Shown in pieces: positions 38,881 to 47,538 of a DNA stretch of 64,000 nucleotides. This DNA comes from Streptomyces sp. NBC_01775 (GTDB lineage: Bacteria > Actinomycetota > Actinomycetes > Streptomycetales > Streptomycetaceae): the NCBI RefSeq assembly GCF_035917675.1, contig NZ_CP109104.1:2728001-2792000 (forward strand), in the 5' to 3' direction. The notes beneath the pieces were generated by a model. It ran no database searches. It worked only from the letters and a program-made list of their open reading frames with translations, and was not told the DNA's origin. Positions within the stretch are counted from its first letter, which is position 1. Every line of letters begins with the position of its first letter. The position numbers and the translations under genes are program-made.

Positions 38881-39396
38881 GTGAGCACTCGACGCCGGGC
38901 TTCCACTCGTACCGTTCCTGCTGTTCCCGCTGCCGTGACCGCTCTTGTGGCGCTGACGACGGCGGCCTGCTCGTTCACCGGCGACAGCGCGGGCCCCGCA
39001 GCTCCCAGCCCTTCGGGCAGGGCGGCGAAAGCGTGCCGTGCACTCCACGACGCACTGCCGAAGCGGGTGGACGGGCAGCGGTCCGGCACCACGGAGCCCG
39101 AGTCCGACTACACCGCCGTATGGGGCGATCCGGCCGTCGAACTGCGCTGTGGGGTCGCCGAGCCCGCCAAGCTCACTCCCGGCAACGAAGAGTACAACCC
39201 CACGTCCGACGCGGTGGAGGTCAACGGGGTTCCATGGCTGAGCGAGCAGCGCAAGGGCGGCTATCGCTTCACCACCACCGACAAGGTCGCGTACGTGGAG
39301 GTGACCGTCCCCGACGACTACGCGCCCGAGGTCAACCCGCTGACCGACCTCAGCGAAGCGGTCAAGCGGACGGTACCGAAGAAGAAAGAGGGCTGA
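38881..39396 (+). CDS. DUF3515 putative lipoprotein
   Basis: The 171-residue protein starts with a twin-basic signal sequence (STRRRASTRTVP), a hydrophobic stretch and a lipobox-like end LTTAACS with Cys30, so it is likely anchored outside the membrane. The rest matches the actinobacterial DUF3515 layout: KACRALHDALPKRVDGQ, AVWGDPAVELRCGV and a C-terminal YVEVTVPDDYAPEV. The function is unknown. It is next to ddl, convergent, separated by a palindromic element. Confidence 0.85.
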   Translation: MSTRRRASTRTVPAVPAAVTALVALTTAACSFTGDSAGPAAPSPSGRAAKACRALHDALPKRVDGQRSGTTEPESDYTAVWGDPAVELRCGVAEPAKLTPGNEEYNPTSDAVEVNGVPWLSEQRKGGYRFTTTDKVAYVEVTVPDDYAPEVNPLTDLSEAVKRTVPKKKEG

Positions 39397-39478
39397 CCCG
39401 GGCCCGTGCCCCGGCCTCATGAGCCGTCCCCCGGCGGCCCGCTCCGTACGGCGCCGCCCTCGGACGGTCGCCTGGGTC

Positions 39479-39551
39479 GTGTCTTCAAAGTCCCGTCTGC
39501 CCGGCGGTGCCTGGCACGCCCTCCGGGCGGACGACGCTACTTTGAAGACAC
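39479..39551. repeat. 73-bp nested palindrome, MITE-like or bidirectional terminator
   Basis: Perfect 12-bp terminal inverted repeats (gtgtcttcaaag at 39479, ctttgaagacac at 39540) enclose a second 10-bp arm pair with one G-T mismatch (gtctgcccgg / ccgggcggac) and a central gtgc-ctg-gcac hairpin. The AT-rich outer arms stand out from the GC-rich surroundings. It lies between convergent genes. I recall similar ends as dispersed repeats in Streptomyces but cannot search. Confidence 0.75.
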
Positions 39552-39554
39552 TCC

Positions 39555-40691
39555 CTAGCGCAGCCCCGTCGACCGGTTCAGCGCCGCCTGGATGAGGCGG
39601 TCGACCAGTTCGGGGTAGCTGAGGCCGCTCTCCTGCCACATGCGCGGGTACATGGAGATGGGGGTGAAGCCCGGCATCGTGTTGATCTCGTTGATGACGA
39701 ACTCGCCGTTCTCGCACAGGAAGAAATCGGCCCGCACCAGCCCCTCGCAGGAGGCCGCCTCGAAGGCGAGCAGGGCAAGCTCGCGCACCCGCGCGGTCTC
39801 CGCCTCGGTGAGCGGGGCCGGGACGATGCCGGAGGCCGAGTCGATGTACTTGGCCTCGAAGTCGTAGAAGTCGTGCTCGCCGACCGGCGGGATCTCGGCG
39901 GGCACGCTCGCGCGCGGCCCGTCCTCGAACTCCAGCACCCCGCACTCGATCTCCCGCCCGCGCAGCAGCGATTCGACGACGATCTTCGGGTCGTGCCGCC
40001 GGGCCTGCTCGACCGCCTCGTCGATCGCGCACAGGTCGTCGACCTTGGAGATGCCCATGGAGGACCCGGCTCGCGCGGGCTTCAAGAAGACCGGCCAGCC
40101 GTGCTCGCCCGCGAAGTCCACGATCTTCTTGCGGGCCGCTGAGGGGTCCACCTCCCACTCTCGGGGGCGGATGGTGATGTAGGGGCCGATGGGCAGCCCG
40201 AAGGAGGTGAAGATCCGCTTCATGTACTCCTTGTCCATGCCGACGGCCGAGGCCAGCACGCCCGCGCCGACATAGGGGACCCCGGACATCTCCAGCAGCC
40301 CCTGGAGCGTGCCGTCCTCGCCGTAGGGGCCGTGCAGCACGGGGAAGACGACGTCGACCTCGCCCAGCGCCTTGGGCACCTGGCCCGGCTCGGTGTGGAC
40401 GACCTCCCGGCTGTCCGGCGAGAGGGGGAGCAGCACCCCGCCGGTGTCGGACTCGGACAGGTCCTCCACGCTGGGCAGCCTGCGGTCCTCGATCGCCATC
40501 CGCGCCGGATCGTCGGCAGCCAGCGCCCAGCGTCCGTCCGCCGTGATCCCGATCGGCAGCACCTCGTACTTGTCGCGGTCGATGGCGCCGAGCACGGAAC
40601 CTGCCGTGAGGACGGAGATCGCGTGCTCCGAGTTGCGTCCGCCGAAGACGACGGCGACCCGAGGCTTCTGGGAGGGGCTGTGGCTGCTCAT
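39555..40691 (-). CDS. ddl: D-alanine--D-alanine ligase
   Basis: Ddl makes the D-Ala-D-Ala dipeptide of peptidoglycan. The 378-residue ATP-grasp enzyme has VAVVFGGRNSEHAISVLTAG, FPVLHGPYGEDGTLQGLLE, the ATP-binding GWPVFLKPARAGSSMGI and the metal site FVINEINTMPGFTPISMYP. The fingerprint YDFEAKYID is that of a D-Ala, not D-Lac, ligase by general family knowledge. It follows gpsA across a 203-bp gap filled with a 17-bp repeat array. Confidence 0.96.
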   Translation of the reverse strand: MSSHSPSQKPRVAVVFGGRNSEHAISVLTAGSVLGAIDRDKYEVLPIGITADGRWALAADDPARMAIEDRRLPSVEDLSESDTGGVLLPLSPDSREVVHTEPGQVPKALGEVDVVFPVLHGPYGEDGTLQGLLEMSGVPYVGAGVLASAVGMDKEYMKRIFTSFGLPIGPYITIRPREWEVDPSAARKKIVDFAGEHGWPVFLKPARAGSSMGISKVDDLCAIDEAVEQARRHDPKIVVESLLRGREIECGVLEFEDGPRASVPAEIPPVGEHDFYDFEAKYIDSASGIVPAPLTEAETARVRELALLAFEAASCEGLVRADFFLCENGEFVINEINTMPGFTPISMYPRMWQESGLSYPELVDRLIQAALNRSTGLR

Positions 40692-40746
40692 AACGCTGGG
40701 ACTTTACCGCTTTGTCCCAACACTGCCCGGCGGACGCTCCGGGCAG

Positions 40747-40914
40747 GTCCGTTCGGGGTTCGGGTCCGTTCCGCGCTCAGGTCCGTTCGGGTTTCAGGCC
40801 GGTTCGGAACTTGGGTCCGGCCGGGATTCAGGCCGTTCGGGACTCGGGGCCGTCCGGGTCTCAGGACCCGTCGGAACTCCGGGCCGTCCGGGTCTCAGGC
40901 CCGTTCGGGCTTGG
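40747..40914. repeat. Degenerate 17-bp tandem array between gpsA and ddl
   Basis: About ten units of 16-19 bp on the model gtccgttcgggtttcag fill 40747-40914. The first three are the closest to each other; later ones diverge. The array covers nearly all of the gap between gpsA and ddl and its last unit overlaps the gpsA stop (40895). Confidence 0.75.
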
Positions 40915-41920
40915 CGCTGCGCGACATGAGTTCCTTCAGCGCGACGTGCGGCGGCTTGCCATCGTGGACGATGCCGACGACGGTCTCGGTGATGGGCATC
41001 TCCACCCCGTGCCTGCGGGCCAGGTCCAGCACGGACTCGCAGGACTTGACGCCCTCGGCCGTCTGCTTCGTGACCGCGATCGTCTCCTGAAGCGTCATGC
41101 CGCGGCCCAGGTTGGTGCCGAAGGTGTGGTTGCGCGACAGCGGCGAGGAGCAGGTGGCGACCAGGTCGCCCATCCCCGCCAGCCCCGCGAAGGTGTGGGC
41201 CTCGGCGCCCATGGCGAGGCCGAGCCGGGTGGTCTCGGCCAGGCCCCGGGTGATCAGCGACGCTTTGGAGTTGTCGCCCAGGCCCATGCCGTCGGCGATG
41301 CCAACGGCGAGCGCGATGACGTTCTTGACGGCGCCGCCCAGCTCGCAGCCGACCACGTCGGTGCTGGTGTAGGGCCGGAAGTACGGGGTGTGGCAGGCGC
41401 TCTGGAGGGCACGCGCCGCCTCCTCGTCCGCGCAGGCGGCGACGGCGGCGGCCGGCTGCCGGGCGGCGATCTCGCGGGCGAGGTTGGGCCCTGTCAGCAC
41501 GGCGACCTTCCCGGCCGCCCGGCGCGCGCCGTCGTCGCCGGGGATCCGGGCGACCTCCTCGATGACCTCGCTCATGCGCTTGGCCGTGCCGAGTTCGACA
41601 CCCTTCATCAGCGAGACCAGCACGGTGCCCGGGTGCAGGAGGGGCGCCCATTCCTCCAGGTTGCCGCGCAGCGTCTGGGAGGGGACGGACAAGACGGTGA
41701 ACTCCGCGTCCCGGGCGGCCTCGGCAGGATCCGTGGTGGCGCGTACGGCCTCGGGGAGTTCGGTGCCGGGGTGGTAGGCGGGGTTGCGGCGCGTGCTGTT
41801 GACCGCCTCGACGATTTCGGCCCGGCGCCCCCACAAGGTCACCTCACAGCCGGCGTCGGCGAGCACCATCGCGAAGGCGGTGCCCCAGGAGCCGGTGCCG
41901 AATACGGCGGCTTTCCTCAC
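40895..41920 (-). CDS. gpsA: Glycerol-3-phosphate dehydrogenase [NAD(P)+]
   Basis: GpsA makes sn-glycerol-3-phosphate for phospholipids. The 341-residue protein has the dinucleotide fold AAVFGTGSWGTAFAMVLADAG, the catalytic Lys in GAVKNVIALAVGIADG and the substrate-binding AGMGDLVATCSSPLSRNHTFG. GTG 41920 overlaps the plsC stop (GTGA), so PlsC and GpsA, successive sources and users of glycerol phosphate, are coupled. Confidence 0.97.
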   Translation of the reverse strand: MRKAAVFGTGSWGTAFAMVLADAGCEVTLWGRRAEIVEAVNSTRRNPAYHPGTELPEAVRATTDPAEAARDAEFTVLSVPSQTLRGNLEEWAPLLHPGTVLVSLMKGVELGTAKRMSEVIEEVARIPGDDGARRAAGKVAVLTGPNLAREIAARQPAAAVAACADEEAARALQSACHTPYFRPYTSTDVVGCELGGAVKNVIALAVGIADGMGLGDNSKASLITRGLAETTRLGLAMGAEAHTFAGLAGMGDLVATCSSPLSRNHTFGTNLGRGMTLQETIAVTKQTAEGVKSCESVLDLARRHGVEMPITETVVGIVHDGKPPHVALKELMSRSAKPERA

Positions 41921-42756
41921 GCGTTCTTCTCTCCCTCCGCCGCCTCGGCCCCGGCCGGCGCCTGGTCGGGCTGCGTGTGCTGGTGCTGTCGCTGCTTGTG
42001 CTGCGTGGTGCGCTGCTCGCGTCTGCGTACTGCCGCCTTGCGCGGGTCGTAGCGCTCGGCGGGAGCGGGCTCCCCGCGGATGCCGGCGAGCTGTTCGGTG
42101 ACGGCGTCCATCATGACGTCGGTGACCTGGCGGAGCACGTCGGCGGTCGGCTCACAGTCGTAGAAGGCCGACAGGTCGATGGCGGGGCCCGCCTGCACGG
42201 TGAGGGTCTTGCGGGGGAAGAGCCGCAGCTTCTTCTCCTTGGCGTAGGGCGGCATCGCGAGGTTGGCGCCCCACTGGGCGACGGGGATGACCGGTGCCCT
42301 GGTCAGCAGCGCGACGCGGGCCGCACCCGTCTTGCCGGGCATGGGCCACATCGCGGGGTCGCGGGTGAGGGTGCCTTCGGGGTAGAAGGCCACGCACTCG
42401 CCCTTCTCGATGGCCTCGACGGCGGCGCGGAAGGCGCCCACGGCGTCGGCGGACTCGCGGTAGACGGGGATCTGGCCGGTGCCGCGCATGGCAGCGCCGA
42501 CGAAGCCGCCCCTGAACAGCCCCACCTTGGCCAGGAAGCGGGGCACCCGGCCGGTGTTGTACTGGTAATGCGCGTAGGAGAGCGGGTCGAGATACGAGTT
42601 GTGATTGACGACGGTGATAAAGCCGCCGTCCTGTGGAATATGCTCCATTCCGCGCCAGTCCCGCTTGAAGAGCAGCACGAGCGGCGGCTTCACCATTACC
42701 GCAGCGAAGCGGTACCAGAAGCCGACCTTCCTGGGTTTCTGGTCACTCCCCGGCAT
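41917..42756 (-). CDS. plsC: 1-acyl-sn-glycerol-3-phosphate acyltransferase
   Basis: The 279-residue protein carries the acyltransferase motifs NHNSYLDPL (NHxxxxD) and FYPEGTLTRD (FPEGT) with IPVYRESADA between; an N-terminal hydrophobic stretch suggests membrane association. It should make phosphatidic acid from lysophosphatidate. A His/Gln-rich basic tail (QHKQRQHQHTQPDQ) ends the protein. ATG 42756 is the family start. It is directly coupled to gpsA and divergent from cofC. Confidence 0.93.
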   Translation of the reverse strand: MPGSDQKPRKVGFWYRFAAVMVKPPLVLLFKRDWRGMEHIPQDGGFITVVNHNSYLDPLSYAHYQYNTGRVPRFLAKVGLFRGGFVGAAMRGTGQIPVYRESADAVGAFRAAVEAIEKGECVAFYPEGTLTRDPAMWPMPGKTGAARVALLTRAPVIPVAQWGANLAMPPYAKEKKLRLFPRKTLTVQAGPAIDLSAFYDCEPTADVLRQVTDVMMDAVTEQLAGIRGEPAPAERYDPRKAAVRRREQRTTQHKQRQHQHTQPDQAPAGAEAAEGEKNA

Positions 42757-42890
42757 TGCTCGCCCCCTTTTGGTCTGCTTTCCCGGCCGGCGGGCCGGTG
42801 GTTGCTCCCGGAGCAGACGCAACATGGCGGGACACCCGGACACCATCTCCTCTGGGGGCGAATCGACAACCGCACAAGTGTCGCTGCGTA

Positions 42891-42909
42891 GTGCTCCCGT
42901 GTCGAGCAC
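42891..42909. promoter_or_regulatory. Inverted repeat in the plsC-cofC divergent region
   Basis: GTGCTC, seven bases, GAGCAC lies about 135 bp from the plsC start and 71 bp from the cofC start. It could be an operator for either gene; nothing identifies a regulator. Confidence 0.3.
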
Positions 42910-42979
42910 ACTGTCTGTCCCCCGCTGTCGTGCACACCGTAACCCCACCGCCTCCGCACCGCGTGGGGAGCAGGCGAGA

Positions 42980-43642
42980 ATGGGGCCGATGCAGCCACAT
43001 GTGACGCCCGTGGCATGGACCCTCGTGGTGCCGCTGAAGCCTCTGGAACGGGCCAAGAGCAGGCTCGCCGGCGCGGCGGCCGGCACCCCCCTGCCCGGCC
43101 TCGCGCTGGCGTTCGCGCAGGACACGGTCCGTGCGGCCCTCGCGAGTCCGGCGGTGCGCCGTGTGGTGGTTGTCACGGACGACGCGCTGGCCGCCGGCGA
43201 GCTGACGGCGCTGGGGGCGCGGGCTGTGCCCGACGCACCCGGCGCCGGGCTCAACGCGGCGCTCACGCACGGTGCACGCGTCGCACGCTCCGGTGACCCC
43301 TCGGCCGCCGTCGCGGCGCTGAACGCGGACCTTCCCGCGCTGCGCCCGGACGAATTGGAGCGAGTTCTGAATAGGGCCGCTCGCTTTCCCCGCGCTTTTC
43401 TCCCAGATGCGGCGGAAATCGGTACGACGTTCCTCTCGGCCCTCCCACCGGTCCCGCTCTCCCCTGCTTTCGGCGGTCCTTCACGGGCCAGGCACCGGGC
43501 CTCGGGAGCCGTGGAGCTGGACATTTCCGAGGTGCCGGGCATGCGGCAGGACGTGGATACGCCGGACGATCTGCGTACAGCTCTCGCGCTGGGCGTGGGC
43601 GCCTTCACTTCGGCGCTTCTGGCCGGACCCGTGCCGGGCTGA
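42980..43642 (+). CDS. cofC: Phosphoenolpyruvate/2-phospholactate guanylyltransferase (F420 synthesis)
   Basis: The 220-residue protein matches CofC (FbiD in actinobacteria), which activates phosphoenolpyruvate or 2-phospholactate with GTP for coenzyme F420. Motifs are TLVVPLKPLERAKSRLAG, RRVVVVTDDALAA, ALNADLPALRPDEL and DVDTPDDL. ATG 42980 with GGAG upstream is chosen; the frame is open further upstream without family sequence. The other F420 genes (fbiA, fbiB) are not in this window. A small gene follows 18 bp downstream. Confidence 0.9.
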   Translation: MGPMQPHVTPVAWTLVVPLKPLERAKSRLAGAAAGTPLPGLALAFAQDTVRAALASPAVRRVVVVTDDALAAGELTALGARAVPDAPGAGLNAALTHGARVARSGDPSAAVAALNADLPALRPDELERVLNRAARFPRAFLPDAAEIGTTFLSALPPVPLSPAFGGPSRARHRASGAVELDISEVPGMRQDVDTPDDLRTALALGVGAFTSALLAGPVPG

Positions 43643-43660
43643 GGCCGTTAGGCTGCGGGT

Positions 43661-43864
43661 ATGCAGGCCACGGCATACACCTACGACCAAGCGTCCCGCT
43701 CCGGCAGTGTCCTGCTGGATGACGGAACCCCGCTCCCCTTCGACGCCGCCGCCTTCGACGCGGGCGGCCTGCGGCTGCTGCGGCCCGGCCAGCGGGTGCG
43801 CATCGAGACCGACGGCGAGGGCGACTCCCGCCGGGTCACTTTCGTGACGCTCCAGACGATGTGA
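43661..43864 (+). CDS. Small conserved protein, cold-shock/OB-fold-like
   Basis: The 67-residue protein (SGSVLLDDGTPLPFDAAAF, LRPGQRVRIETDGEGDS) has the strand pattern and spacing of a cold-shock domain but lacks the aromatic RNP motifs, so nucleic-acid binding is uncertain. It follows cofC by 18 bases and is probably co-transcribed. It is followed by a strong hairpin. No specific function is known to me. Confidence 0.75.
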   Translation: MQATAYTYDQASRSGSVLLDDGTPLPFDAAAFDAGGLRLLRPGQRVRIETDGEGDSRRVTFVTLQTM

Positions 43865-43903
43865 CGGCGGCGTGACCGGAGCGACGGGGCCCTGAACGGC
43901 CGC

Positions 43904-43933
43904 GGGCCGGGCTCCCCCGAGGGAGCCCGGCCC
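43904..43933. terminator. Bidirectional terminator, 13-bp stem
   Basis: A perfect 13-bp stem (43904-43916 with 43921-43933, loop ccga) lies between the convergent small OB-like gene and hupS. Confidence 0.85.
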
Positions 43934-44016
43934 GGCGCTGCCGCGTGCGGCATGTGTGCCGCGTTCTCGCGGGCCGCCCGGTGGGGGCGGCCTTCTTCTT
44001 CTCGGCCCTGTCGGCC

Positions 44017-44673
44017 TTATCGCCTGCGTGAGGCGGCCTTCTTGGCGGTGGTCTTGCGCGCCGCGGTCTTGCGCGCCGGAGCCTTCTTGGCGGTGGTCTT
44101 GCGCGCGGGGGCCTTCTTGGCGGTGGTCTTCTTGGCCGCGGCGGTCTTGGCACCGGTGGTCTTCTTGGCGGTGCTCTTCTTGGCCGCCGCCGACTTCTTC
44201 GCGGTCGTGGCCTTCTTGGCGGTGGTCTTCTTCGCCGCCGCGGTCTTCTTGGCCGGGGTGGCCTTCTTGGCGGTGGTCTTCTTGGCCGTCGCCTTCTTCG
44301 CCGACGCCTTCTTGGCCGTGGCCTTCTTGGTGGCGGTGCCACCGGAGAGGCTGCCCTTGGGGGCCTTCTTGACGGCCACATCGTTCTTCGGGAGCTTCTT
44401 GGTCCCGCTCACCAGGTCCTTGAAGCCCGCGCCCGCGCGGAAGCGCGGAACGGAGGTCTTCTTGACCCGCACCCGCTCGCCCGTCTGCGGGTTGCGGGCG
44501 TAACGGGCCGGGCGGTCGACCTTCTCGAAAGAGCCGAAACCGGTGACCGAAACACGCTCACCGGACACGACCGCACGGACGATGGCGTCCAGAACGACGT
44601 CTACCGCGTCTGCGGCCTGCTGACGTCCGCCGAGCTGGTCTTGGATTGCTTCAACGAGCTGCGCCTTGTTCAC
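44017..44673 (-). CDS. hupS: HU-family nucleoid protein with lysine-rich tail, HupS
   Basis: The 218-residue protein has an N-terminal HU domain (residues 1-95: NKAQLVEAIQDQLGG, VTGFGSFEKVDRPARYARNP, FRAGAGFKDLVSG) and a long tail made of KKTTAKKAPARKT-like units, as in the spore-associated HupS of Streptomyces, which compacts the spore nucleoid. The tail repeats are histone H1-like. The start is ATG 44673. A sigma-70-like promoter (44725-44753) precedes it. The repeat-rich tail DNA is prone to length change. Confidence 0.94.
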   Translation of the reverse strand: MNKAQLVEAIQDQLGGRQQAADAVDVVLDAIVRAVVSGERVSVTGFGSFEKVDRPARYARNPQTGERVRVKKTSVPRFRAGAGFKDLVSGTKKLPKNDVAVKKAPKGSLSGGTATKKATAKKASAKKATAKKTTAKKATPAKKTAAAKKTTAKKATTAKKSAAAKKSTAKKTTGAKTAAAKKTTAKKAPARKTTAKKAPARKTAARKTTAKKAASRRR

Positions 44674-44724
44674 GTCTTCCCCTTCGGAGACATTGCTGGA
44701 ACGAATGTGTTCAAGCTTTTTCGC

Positions 44725-44753
44725 ACGTTAGGCAGATATATACCGCAAATCAA
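44725..44753 (-). promoter_or_regulatory. Predicted hupS promoter
   Basis: On the minus strand TTGATT (44748-44753) is followed after exactly 17 bases by TAACGT (44725-44730), in an AT-rich patch (tatatatctgcc) 52-80 bp before the hupS start. Confidence 0.55.
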
Positions 44754-44798
44754 ACACGAAACGGGCGAATCACCCTTGTGCCGCAACGAACTCGACCT

Positions 44799-45053
44799 TC
44801 AAGGAGTTCCGTCAACGGGCACGTCCCCGTGCCCCGCAGGGAATCGTCCCTCGTCGATGTCGGTCATCAGGCGCTCCAGACGCCGTTCCGCATCGGCGAG
44901 ATCGTGCTTCGAAGCCGCGGTGATGACGAGCAGCTTCCGGGTCAGCGTGACCCGTGCGCTCTCCGGGACTTGCGAGGCGCGAACCCGGGTATGCGCTTCC
45001 TTGAGCCGGGCGGCGAGTCGGTCGTAGAGCTCCAGTTGACCGTCGCGTTCCAT
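44799..45053 (-). CDS. Small conserved streptomycete protein
   Basis: The 84-residue, largely helical protein (RDGQLELYDRLAARLKEAHT, LTRKLLVITAASKHDLADAE, LERLMTDIDEGRFP) has no cysteines or membrane segment. ATG 45053 is the best start although its ribosome binding site is weak. I recognise it as a conserved neighbour of hupS in Streptomyces but know no function. It is separated from hupS by a promoter, so it is likely an independent transcript. Confidence 0.75.
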   Translation of the reverse strand: MERDGQLELYDRLAARLKEAHTRVRASQVPESARVTLTRKLLVITAASKHDLADAERRLERLMTDIDEGRFPAGHGDVPVDGTP

Positions 45054-45277
45054 GCGGTGATTGTGCCATCTGGGATGAGTTGTCGCTTCCAGCGGGTCTT
45101 CATATGGCCGTCGAGTGGCAGGAGCGGCACCAACACCGCTGGCCGCGACCGTAGTTGGCGCTCCTGCGCGTCGCCTGCGAGCGGGTCGCGAGCGGCACCG
45201 TTCCCTAGTACGAAAGGAACCGGCGCTCAAGACTAATTCACGTCAATCGTTAACGCACGCGTGTGCGGACGCAGCAG

Positions 45278-45306
45278 CGCGCCCCCGCCGGATCGACGGG
45301 GGCGCG
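45278..45306 (-). terminator. Terminator of leuCD
   Basis: A perfect 10-bp stem (45278-45287 with 45297-45306, 9-base loop) lies 20 bp after the leuD stop. Confidence 0.65.
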
Positions 45307-45326
45307 ACAGGGCTTCTGAGGGGTAC

Positions 45327-45920
45327 TCAGACCGGGAGTGTGCGGGGCTTGAACGCCGCGCGGGATGCCTCGAACTCGACGATGGTGTCCTCGTTCTTCA
45401 GGGTGAGGCTGATGTCGTCCAGCCCCTCCAGCAGCCGCCATCGGGCGTTCTCGTCCAGCTCGAAGTCGGCGTCGACGCCTGGCGCGAGAACCTTGCGCCG
45501 GACCAGGTCGACGGTCACCTCGGTGGCCGGGTCGGCCTCCGTCAGCTTCCACAGCGCCTCGACCGTCTCCTGCGGCAGGACGACCGTGAGCAGGCCGTTC
45601 TTCAGCGAGTTGCCCCGGAAGATGTCGGCGAAGCGGGAGGAGATCACGGCCTTGAAGCCGTAGTTCTGGAGCGCCCAGACCGCGTGCTCGCGGGAGGAGC
45701 CCGTACCGAAATCAGGCCCGGCGACCAGCACGGTCGCCCCCTGGTGAACGCTCTGGTTCAGCACGAAGGCCGGGTCCTTGCGCCACGCCTCGAAGAGCCC
45801 GTCCTCGAAGCCGTCGCGGGTGACCTTCTTCAGCCAGTGCGCCGGAATGATCTGGTCGGTGTCGACATTGCTGCGGCGCAGCGGGACGGCCCGGCCGGTG
45901 TGGGTGGTGAAAGCTTCCAT
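45327..45920 (-). CDS. leuD: 3-isopropylmalate dehydratase small subunit
   Basis: LeuD pairs with LeuC in leucine synthesis. The 197-residue protein has [20 protein letters not shown], the swivel-domain signature [17 protein letters not shown] and the C-terminal [20 protein letters not shown] 45920 has GGAG upstream and lies 27 bases after the leuC stop, so the two are one operon. Confidence 0.98.
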   Translation of the reverse strand: MEAFTTHTGRAVPLRRSNVDTDQIIPAHWLKKVTRDGFEDGLFEAWRKDPAFVLNQSVHQGATVLVAGPDFGTGSSREHAVWALQNYGFKAVISSRFADIFRGNSLKNGLLTVVLPQETVEALWKLTEADPATEVTVDLVRRKVLAPGVDADFELDENARWRLLEGLDDISLTLKNEDTIVEFEASRAAFKPRTLPV

Positions 45921-45947
45921 GTCAGTCTCCGTCTTTCCCCTCGGTCC

Positions 45948-47372
45948 TCAGACTCCGGCGGGCTCGCGTACGTCGGTCAGGTCGGCCGGCGAGGCCAGGT
46001 GCCCCAGCACCGCCGTCGCAGCCGCGACCTGCGGCGAGACCAGATGGGTGCGTCCGCCCTTGCCCTGCCTGCCCTCGAAGTTGCGGTTGGAGGTGGAGGC
46101 GGCGCGCTCACCCGGCTGGAGCTGGTCGGGGTTCATACCCAGGCACATCGAGCATCCGGCGTGCCGCCATTCGGCGCCGGCGGCCGTGAACACCTTGTCC
46201 AGTCCCTCCTCCACGGCCTGGAGCGCGACGCGTACGGAGCCGGGCACCACCAGCATGCGTACGCCCTCGGCCACCTCACGGCCCTCCAGTACGGCCGCGG
46301 CCGAACGCAGGTCTTCGATACGGCCGTTGGTGCAGGAGCCGACGAAGACGGTGTCCACGCCGACCTCACGCAGCGGCTGACCGGCACTCAGACCCATGTA
46401 CTCCAGCGCCTTCTCGGCGGCGAAGCGGGCGCTCTCGTCGGCGAAGGAGGCGGGGTCGGGCACCGAGGCGGACAGCGGCGCTCCCTGGCCGGGGTTGGTG
46501 CCCCAGGTCACGAAGGGGGCCAGCTCGCCGGCTTCGATGACGACCTCGTGGTCGAAGACCGCGTCCTCGTCGCTGCGCAGCGTCTTCCAGTAGGCGACGG
46601 CGTCGTCCCAGTCCTTGCCCTCGGGGGCGTGCTCGCGGCCCTCGACGTAGGCGAAGGTCGTCTCGTCCGGGGCGATCATCCCGGCGCGGGCGCCGGCCTC
46701 GATGGACATGTTGCAGATCGTCATCCGGGCCTCCATCGAGAGCTTCTCGATGGCCTCGCCTCGGTACTCGATCACATAGCCCTGGCCGCCGCCGGTCCCG
46801 ATCTTGGTGATGACCGCGAGGATCAGGTCCTTGGCCGTCACGTCCTCGGGCAGCTCGCCGTTGACGGTGACCGCCATGGTCTTGAAGGGGGCCATGGGCA
46901 GCGTCTGGGTGGCCAGCACGTGCTCGACCTGGGAGGTGCCGATCCCGAACGCCAGTGCGCCGAAGGCGCCGTGCGTGGAGGTGTGGCTGTCGCCACAGAC
47001 CACGGTCGTGCCGGGCTGGGTCAGCCCCAGCTGCGGCCCTACGACGTGCACGACGCCCTGCTCGACGTCGCCCAGCGGGTGCAGCCGTACGCCGAAGTCC
47101 GCGCAGTTCTTGCGCAGGGTCTCCAACTGGGTGCGCGAGACCGGGTCGGCGATGGGCTTGTCGATGTCGAGGGTCGGGGTGTTGTGGTCCTCGGTCGCGA
47201 TGGTGAGATCCGTACGCCGCACGGCCCGCCCCGCCTTGCGGAGCCCGTCGAACGCCTGCGGGCTGGTCACCTCGTGGATCAGGTGCAGATCGATGAAGAG
47301 AAGATCCGGCTCGCCTTCCGCGTGCCTGACGACATGGTCGTCCCAGACTTTCTCCGCGAGTGTGCGTCCCAT
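45948..47372 (-). CDS. leuC: 3-isopropylmalate dehydratase large subunit
   Basis: LeuC carries the [4Fe-4S] cluster of isopropylmalate isomerase. The 474-residue aconitase-family protein has the cluster ligands in [13 protein letters not shown] (about residue 346) and [11 protein letters not shown] (about 406 and 409), and the N-terminal [16 protein letters not shown] 47372 with GGAGGGAAATCG upstream is chosen over in-frame codons to 47408. It is divergent from ndgR, whose product is the known regulator of leuCD in streptomycetes. Confidence 0.98.
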   Translation of the reverse strand: MGRTLAEKVWDDHVVRHAEGEPDLLFIDLHLIHEVTSPQAFDGLRKAGRAVRRTDLTIATEDHNTPTLDIDKPIADPVSRTQLETLRKNCADFGVRLHPLGDVEQGVVHVVGPQLGLTQPGTTVVCGDSHTSTHGAFGALAFGIGTSQVEHVLATQTLPMAPFKTMAVTVNGELPEDVTAKDLILAVITKIGTGGGQGYVIEYRGEAIEKLSMEARMTICNMSIEAGARAGMIAPDETTFAYVEGREHAPEGKDWDDAVAYWKTLRSDEDAVFDHEVVIEAGELAPFVTWGTNPGQGAPLSASVPDPASFADESARFAAEKALEYMGLSAGQPLREVGVDTVFVGSCTNGRIEDLRSAAAVLEGREVAEGVRMLVVPGSVRVALQAVEEGLDKVFTAAGAEWRHAGCSMCLGMNPDQLQPGERAASTSNRNFEGRQGKGGRTHLVSPQVAAATAVLGHLASPADLTDVREPAGV

Positions 47373-47421
47373 CGATTTCCCTCCAGCCGGCAGCACTGCC
47401 GACCACATGTCGAGATCAGTT

Positions 47422-47451
47422 CCTCCCCCAGCCTTCGGCCGGGGGGACCCC
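47422..47451. repeat. 30-bp REP-like palindrome (copy 1)
   Basis: The 30-base sequence beginning cctcccccagccttcggccg is repeated exactly at 51561-51590. Its centre pairs (ccccc / ggggg arms). It lies just upstream of leuC in the leuC-ndgR region. Confidence 0.75.
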
Positions 47452-47505
47452 CAAGAAAAAGCGGCCGTACCCCAAGGTTGGCGGGTGGCCCGGAAAATTG
47501 AACTT

Positions 47506-47526
47506 GCGTTTCACACTCTGAGACGC
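47506..47526. promoter_or_regulatory. Predicted NdgR operator
   Basis: GCGTTTCA, five bases, TGAGACGC forms an 8-bp inverted repeat with one mismatch, ending 12 bases before the ndgR ATG and inside the divergent leuC-ndgR region. IclR-type NdgR is known to bind such a region and to autoregulate; the exact site here is my inference. Confidence 0.55.
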
Positions 47527-47538
47527 GAGTATCGACGC

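Noticed and set aside
42605..42979. In-frame upstream extension of cofC
   Set aside because: It overlaps plsC on the other strand; ATG 42980 has a good ribosome binding site and begins the family sequence.
44017..44350. Repeats in the hupS tail as a separate repeat element
   Set aside because: They are codons for Lys/Ala/Thr units of a known histone-like tail, expected for HupS.
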